The notes under the pieces were generated by a model. That model was not told the origin of the DNA. It searched no databases and was given only the letters and a program-made list of their open reading frames with translations. The translations under genes and the position numbers were made by a program. 6,374 nucleotides of DNA from positions 1 through 6,374 of the forward strand of contig CALVER010000088.1 in the NCBI GenBank assembly GCA_944326625.1, written 5' to 3'. Shown here piece by piece: positions 3,848 through 6,374 of this stretch (the first letter of the stretch is position 1; each line of letters starts with the position of its first letter). The stretch is from Candidatus Gastranaerophilales bacterium. GTDB lineage: Bacteria > Cyanobacteriota > Vampirovibrionia > Gastranaerophilales > Gastranaerophilaceae.

Positions 3848-5236
3848 ATGGAAGTGACTGAAGTAAAACAAGTTTGGGAAGATGTTAAGTCAGAGCTGAA
3901 AAAATCTCTGCCCGCGCATGTTTTTGATACATGGATTTTGCCTTTGGAGGCTGTCGGGTTTGACAATAATATTTTTGCGCTTTTAACCGTTCACCAGATG
4001 GCGGTTGAGATTATCCGCAAAAACCATTATGCCCAGATAAAATCAGCTCTCGAAAAGGTTCTGGGGCAAAGTGTCGAATTTTCGCTCAATTATGATGCTG
4101 ATCTGGCTGAAAAATACAAAAAAGAAAAGCAAAAAGAACGCTTAAAAATTAAAAAAGACGACGACGAAAAAATTTCCAAAACCATGGAAAACCTTGCTCA
4201 AATGCAGTCGTTTTCAAATTTGAATTTGAAATACAGGTTTGATAATTTTGTCGTGGGTGAAAACAGCAGATTTGCGCATGCCGCCGCCTTTGCCGTTGCG
4301 CAAAATCCCGCGAAAAAATATAATCCTCTGTTTATATACGGCGCGTCAGGCCTCGGAAAAACCCACCTGATGCAGGCAATCGGGCATTATATAGTTTTCC
4401 ACAAGCCCAAACTCAAGGTTCGCTATATTAAAACCGAAGAGTATGTAAACGAGCTTATAAAAAATCTTCAGCACGGCGGCGAGCGCAACGCCCGTATGGA
4501 AAAATTCCGTCAGAAATATAGAAATATCGACGTTTTATTAATTGATGACATTCAGTTTCTGGAATCCAAAACTTACACAATGGAAGAAATTTTCCACACG
4601 TTTGACACGCTTCATAATAATAACAAGCAGATTGTCATAACCTCCGACCGTCTGCCCAAAGATATTCCGACGCTTCCCGACAGGCTGCGAACACGTTTTG
4701 AAATGGGGCTTGTTGTCGATATTACGCCGCCGGATTTTGAAACCCGCGTCGCAATTTTGAAAAACCTTGCCGAACAAATTTCCATGAATATTGAATTTGA
4801 GGTTTTTGAATACATTGCAAATAATTTTGTAAACAATGTCAGAGAGCTTGAGGGGGCATTTAATAAGGTCAGTGCCTACGCGGACATTGAAAAAGTTGAT
4901 GTTACCCTTGCTTACGCAAAAAAAGTTCTTAATTGCGAAGCTATGAAAAAAGCAATTACCATTGACAAAGTTGCCAAAACCGCGGCGGAATACTACAACG
5001 TTACTTTGCAGGATTTCAAAAGCTCCTCGCGCAATCAGAAAGTTTCAAGCGCGCGCCACGTTGCGGTTTACCTCGCCCGCGAAATTACCGGCAAAAGCTT
5101 TGAAAGTATTGCGGAATATTTTAACAAAAAACACACAACAATGCTTTATTCCTACGAAAAAATTAAAGAGGATTTGAAAACAAATAAAGATCTTGACAGA
5201 GCAATTTCGGAGATTAAAAATAAATTAAAGGATTAA
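3848..5236 (+). CDS. dnaA: Chromosomal replication initiator DnaA
   Basis: The 462-aa protein has all DnaA parts. Domain I is at about 1-80 (VWEDVKSELKKSLPAHVFDTW), followed by a short charged linker (about 83-120). The AAA+ domain III has Walker A GASGLGKTH (165-173), Walker B LLIDDIQF (230-237), sensor I ITSDR (264-268), arginine finger R283 in RTRF and sensor II VRELEGAF (R332). Domain IV (about 370-462) has SSARHVAVYLAREITGKSF and the signature FNKKHTTMLYSYEKI. DnaA-ATP binds DnaA boxes, melts the origin and loads the helicase. The signature is one residue shorter than the usual FGGRDHTTV and lacks its Asp. Domain I begins a few residues after Met1, which supports this start although no ribosome site is present; the promoter position predicts a leaderless mRNA. 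ruvA follows after four bases. No dnaN is adjacent and no DnaA-box cluster is visible upstream. Confidence 0.97.
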   Translation: MEVTEVKQVWEDVKSELKKSLPAHVFDTWILPLEAVGFDNNIFALLTVHQMAVEIIRKNHYAQIKSALEKVLGQSVEFSLNYDADLAEKYKKEKQKERLKIKKDDDEKISKTMENLAQMQSFSNLNLKYRFDNFVVGENSRFAHAAAFAVAQNPAKKYNPLFIYGASGLGKTHLMQAIGHYIVFHKPKLKVRYIKTEEYVNELIKNLQHGGERNARMEKFRQKYRNIDVLLIDDIQFLESKTYTMEEIFHTFDTLHNNNKQIVITSDRLPKDIPTLPDRLRTRFEMGLVVDITPPDFETRVAILKNLAEQISMNIEFEVFEYIANNFVNNVRELEGAFNKVSAYADIEKVDVTLAYAKKVLNCEAMKKAITIDKVAKTAAEYYNVTLQDFKSSSRNQKVSSARHVAVYLAREITGKSFESIAEYFNKKHTTMLYSYEKIKEDLKTNKDLDRAISEIKNKLKD

Positions 5237-5240
5237 AACC

Positions 5241-5861
5241 ATGTACGATTACATAAAAGGAGTTTTGACAAACAAATCAGGCGGAACCAAAGGCTTCACG
5301 GCAACCGTTGAAACAGGCGGCGGAGTCGGGTATTTGATGGAAATAACCTCAACCGATTACGGCGATTTGCCTTTATTGGAAGAAAAAGTTAAGCTTTATA
5401 CAGTTTTAATCCATAGAGAAGACAAAATGAGCCTTTGCGGTTTTTTGAAGCGCGAAGATAGGGATATATTCAATATTTTGACATCGGTTTCAGGTGTTGG
5501 CAGCAAAATGGCTTTGACTTTGCTGGATGAATTCCCGTCATCGGAGCTTATCGGGTTTGTTATTGAGGGAAATTACAAGGAATTAACCCGCGCAAAAGGT
5601 GTCGGGCCAAAGCTTGCACAGAAAATTATCCTTGAATTGAAAGATAAATTGATGAATTACAAAGAGTCTGAGCCGATTGTAATCTCAGCTCCGACCGCTC
5701 TTAATTCTCAGGCGGTTGATGACGCGCAGACTGTTCTTGTGTCACTCGGGTATGAAAAAGACGAGATAAAATCCGCTATGTCAAAGGCGGTTACCCTTGT
5801 TCAGGAGAATGCCTCCGCCGAGGATATTCTCAAAGAAACACTCAAAATTCTTTCGGAATAA
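5241..5861 (+). CDS. ruvA: Holliday junction branch migration protein RuvA
   Basis: The 206-aa protein is of normal RuvA length. Domain I (about 1-67) is the OB fold with the acidic pin HRED (E60, D61) followed by CGF. Domain II (about 68-140) has two helix-hairpin-helix motifs, SVSGVGSKMA (82-91) and RAKGVGPKLAQKI (117-129). A flexible linker (140-156) joins the small domain III (157-206, VDDAQTVLVSLGYEKDEI), which contacts RuvB. RuvA tetramers bind the four-way junction and position RuvB hexamers for branch migration during recombinational repair. The start is supported by AAAGGA (5227-5232), eight bases upstream and overlapping the end of dnaA. The four-base gap implies one transcript with dnaA and possibly coupled translation. 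Neither ruvB nor ruvC is nearby. A dispersed repeat begins two bases after the stop. Confidence 0.95.
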   Translation: MYDYIKGVLTNKSGGTKGFTATVETGGGVGYLMEITSTDYGDLPLLEEKVKLYTVLIHREDKMSLCGFLKREDRDIFNILTSVSGVGSKMALTLLDEFPSSELIGFVIEGNYKELTRAKGVGPKLAQKIILELKDKLMNYKESEPIVISAPTALNSQAVDDAQTVLVSLGYEKDEIKSAMSKAVTLVQENASAEDILKETLKILSE

Positions 5862-5863
5862 TT

Positions 5864-5914
5864 AAGTTACTAAGATACTAAGGCAGTAAGATACTAAGAA
5901 GGTTTTAGAGTGAG
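5864..5914 (+). repeat. 51-bp dispersed repeat, copy 2
   Basis: Identical over 51 bases to 3481-3531 and in the same orientation. It begins two bases after the ruvA stop codon. It continues into further degenerate AGTGAG-rich sequence up to about 5940, where the two copies no longer match. Confidence 0.9.
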
Positions 5915-5940
5915 GGAAGTGAGTAGAGTGAGTGGTGTAA

Positions 5941-5967
5941 GTATTGTGAGTATTGTGAGTATTGTGA
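5941..5967 (+). repeat. Three exact tandem copies of GTATTGTGA
   Basis: The 9-bp unit repeats exactly three times (5941-5949, 5950-5958, 5959-5967). The preceding 35 bases are looser variants rich in GTGAG. The array is likely to vary in copy number between strains by slippage. Confidence 0.85.
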
Positions 5968-6057
5968 GAAGTAGGTCGGCTTATTCGACAGAAAACTTAA
6001 CAGTCTGATAATCTGACCTATAATTTGTCATACTGAAGGTCTAACCTACCCTCACCC

Positions 6058-6094
6058 GAATTTCTAGCACTCGCAAATGCTCGTGCCGAAATTC
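6058..6094. repeat. Long hairpin in the ruvA-downstream spacer
   Basis: GAATTTC (6058-6064) and GAAATTC (6088-6094) are exact inverted copies. Inside, GCAC (6067-6070) pairs with GTGC (6083-6086) with small bulges between. No T run follows, so it is not a standard terminator. I see no gene in the spacer 5968-6057 beside it; GTAGGTCGG...CGAC near 5971-5989 is a possible extra hairpin. Confidence 0.6.
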
Positions 6095-6097
6095 TCA

Positions 6098-6165
6098 CCT
6101 CTCCCAGCGGGAGAGGGTTAGGGAGAGGGGGCAAAGAGATCCTTCGGCTAAAGCCTCAGGATGAC
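6098..6165 (-). repeat. C-rich module plus GTCATCC hairpin, reverse orientation
   Basis: On the minus strand GTCATCC (6165-6159), a stem ATCCT/AGGAT with inner GGC/GCC pairing, and GGATCT (6142-6137) are followed by TTGCCCCCTCTCCCTAACCC. This is the order and sequence pattern of 3548-3603, inverted. CCTCTCCC/GGGAGAGG (6098-6105 with 6109-6116) forms a perfect 8-bp stem with a 3-base loop and might also slow polymerase between the convergent genes. Confidence 0.7.
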
Positions 6166-6194
6166 CATCTATCACAGATAGATTTTAGAAATAA

Positions 6195-6221
6195 CTATTT
6201 CCCTTATTCCCTTATTTCCTT
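6195..6221 (-). repeat. Tandem 8-bp repeat abutting the prepilin peptidase stop
   Basis: On the plus strand the units CTATTTCC, CTTATTCC, CTTATTTC and CTT follow in register. They resemble 3721-3749 in the same orientation. The array ends at the base next to the stop codon of the minus-strand gene, so the repeat block fills the whole gap between the convergent genes. Confidence 0.7.
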
Positions 6222-6374
6222 CTACACCAGCAGCACAATAAATCCCGCAAGAATTAATGCCGGGCCGAAAGGCAGATAAGTCCTGTTTTCGGGAACTCTG
6301 ATGCCGCGGATAACTTCCCGGCATGCAAAAAGCCCGATTACGGCAAGAACTATTGCGCTTAACACGTAGGCAAC
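6222..6374 (-). CDS. Prepilin peptidase (A24 family), C-terminal end only
   Basis: On the minus strand an open frame enters at the right edge and ends at TAG (6224-6222), giving the last 50 residues. They comprise a hydrophobic helix (VAYVLSAIVLAVIGLFA), a basic loop (CREVIRGIRVPENRT), then YLPFGPALILAGFIVLLV. The (I/L)PFGP...LALG-like ending after a polar loop is the usual C-terminus of type IV prepilin peptidases (PilD/GspO/TcpJ type). These membrane aspartyl proteases cut the leader of prepilins and often N-methylate the new Phe. The catalytic Asp residues lie upstream, outside the window, so this rests on the tail alone. The gene is convergent to ruvA. The pseudopilin at 2695-3435 is a natural substrate. 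Confidence 0.7.
   Translation of the reverse strand, partial: VAYVLSAIVLAVIGLFACREVIRGIRVPENRTYLPFGPALILAGFIVLLV

Noticed and set aside
4395..4598. Two TTTTCCACA sites (4395-4403, 4590-4598) resembling DnaA boxes
   Set aside because: Both lie inside dnaA, encoding conserved Phe-His residues or codons around them, and are far apart; they do not form an origin-like cluster.

Overview
The window looks like chromosomal DNA from a low-GC, AT-rich bacterium. My best guess is a gut member of the Gastranaerophilales (Vampirovibrionia/'Melainabacteria', non-photosynthetic relatives of Cyanobacteria). The basis is the style of the pseudopilin (FTLAEVLITLGIIGVV leader, IPTLIANYQK helix, DxNGxxxPNxLGxDxFVF segment, C-terminal GCAARIIEEGYEI) plus the RpoD-like sigma factor and the DnaA type. 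This is an inference from memory of the families. No rRNA, tRNA, CRISPR array or transposase is visible.

Layout. Positions 1-1839 are read on the minus strand. In transcription order they hold an RpoD-like sigma factor lacking region 1.1 (1839-934), an intrinsic terminator, a small secreted protein of unknown function (822-289), and the first 82 codons of phosphopentomutase deoB (248-1, cut by the window edge). A 210-bp divergent spacer with two palindromic GTATATAC boxes separates the sigma factor from a plus-strand, membrane-anchored thioredoxin-like protein (2051-2515). Next come a stem-loop-rich stretch ending in a terminator (2520-2662), a type IV pilin/T2SS-like pseudopilin (2695-3435), a 412-bp repeat-filled spacer, and the operon dnaA-ruvA (3848-5861). 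Last is a second repeat-filled spacer running to the stop codon of a convergent prepilin peptidase, of which only the last 50 codons are present (6374-6222).

How the genes relate. dnaA (replication initiation) and ruvA (Holliday-junction branch migration) are four bases apart and probably co-transcribed. The prepilin peptidase would process prepilins such as the pseudopilin in the same window. The thioredoxin-like protein is exported and could act on the cysteine-rich pseudopilin, but that is speculation.

Most interesting signals. (1) Both spacers around dnaA-ruvA are built from the same modules: an identical 51-bp sequence made of octamers, a GTCATCC...GGATCT hairpin plus C-rich module in opposite orientations, and octamers of the opposite strand at the far end. 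(2) Three genes share an extended -10 of the form TGCTA(A/T)AAT; for dnaA it lies six bases before the ATG with no ribosome binding site, which predicts a leaderless mRNA. (3) The sigma factor has Phe where RpoD has the -10-reading Thr, and DnaA has a non-standard box-recognition signature (FNKKHTT instead of FGGRDHTT). (4) A possible small structured RNA precedes the pseudopilin gene.
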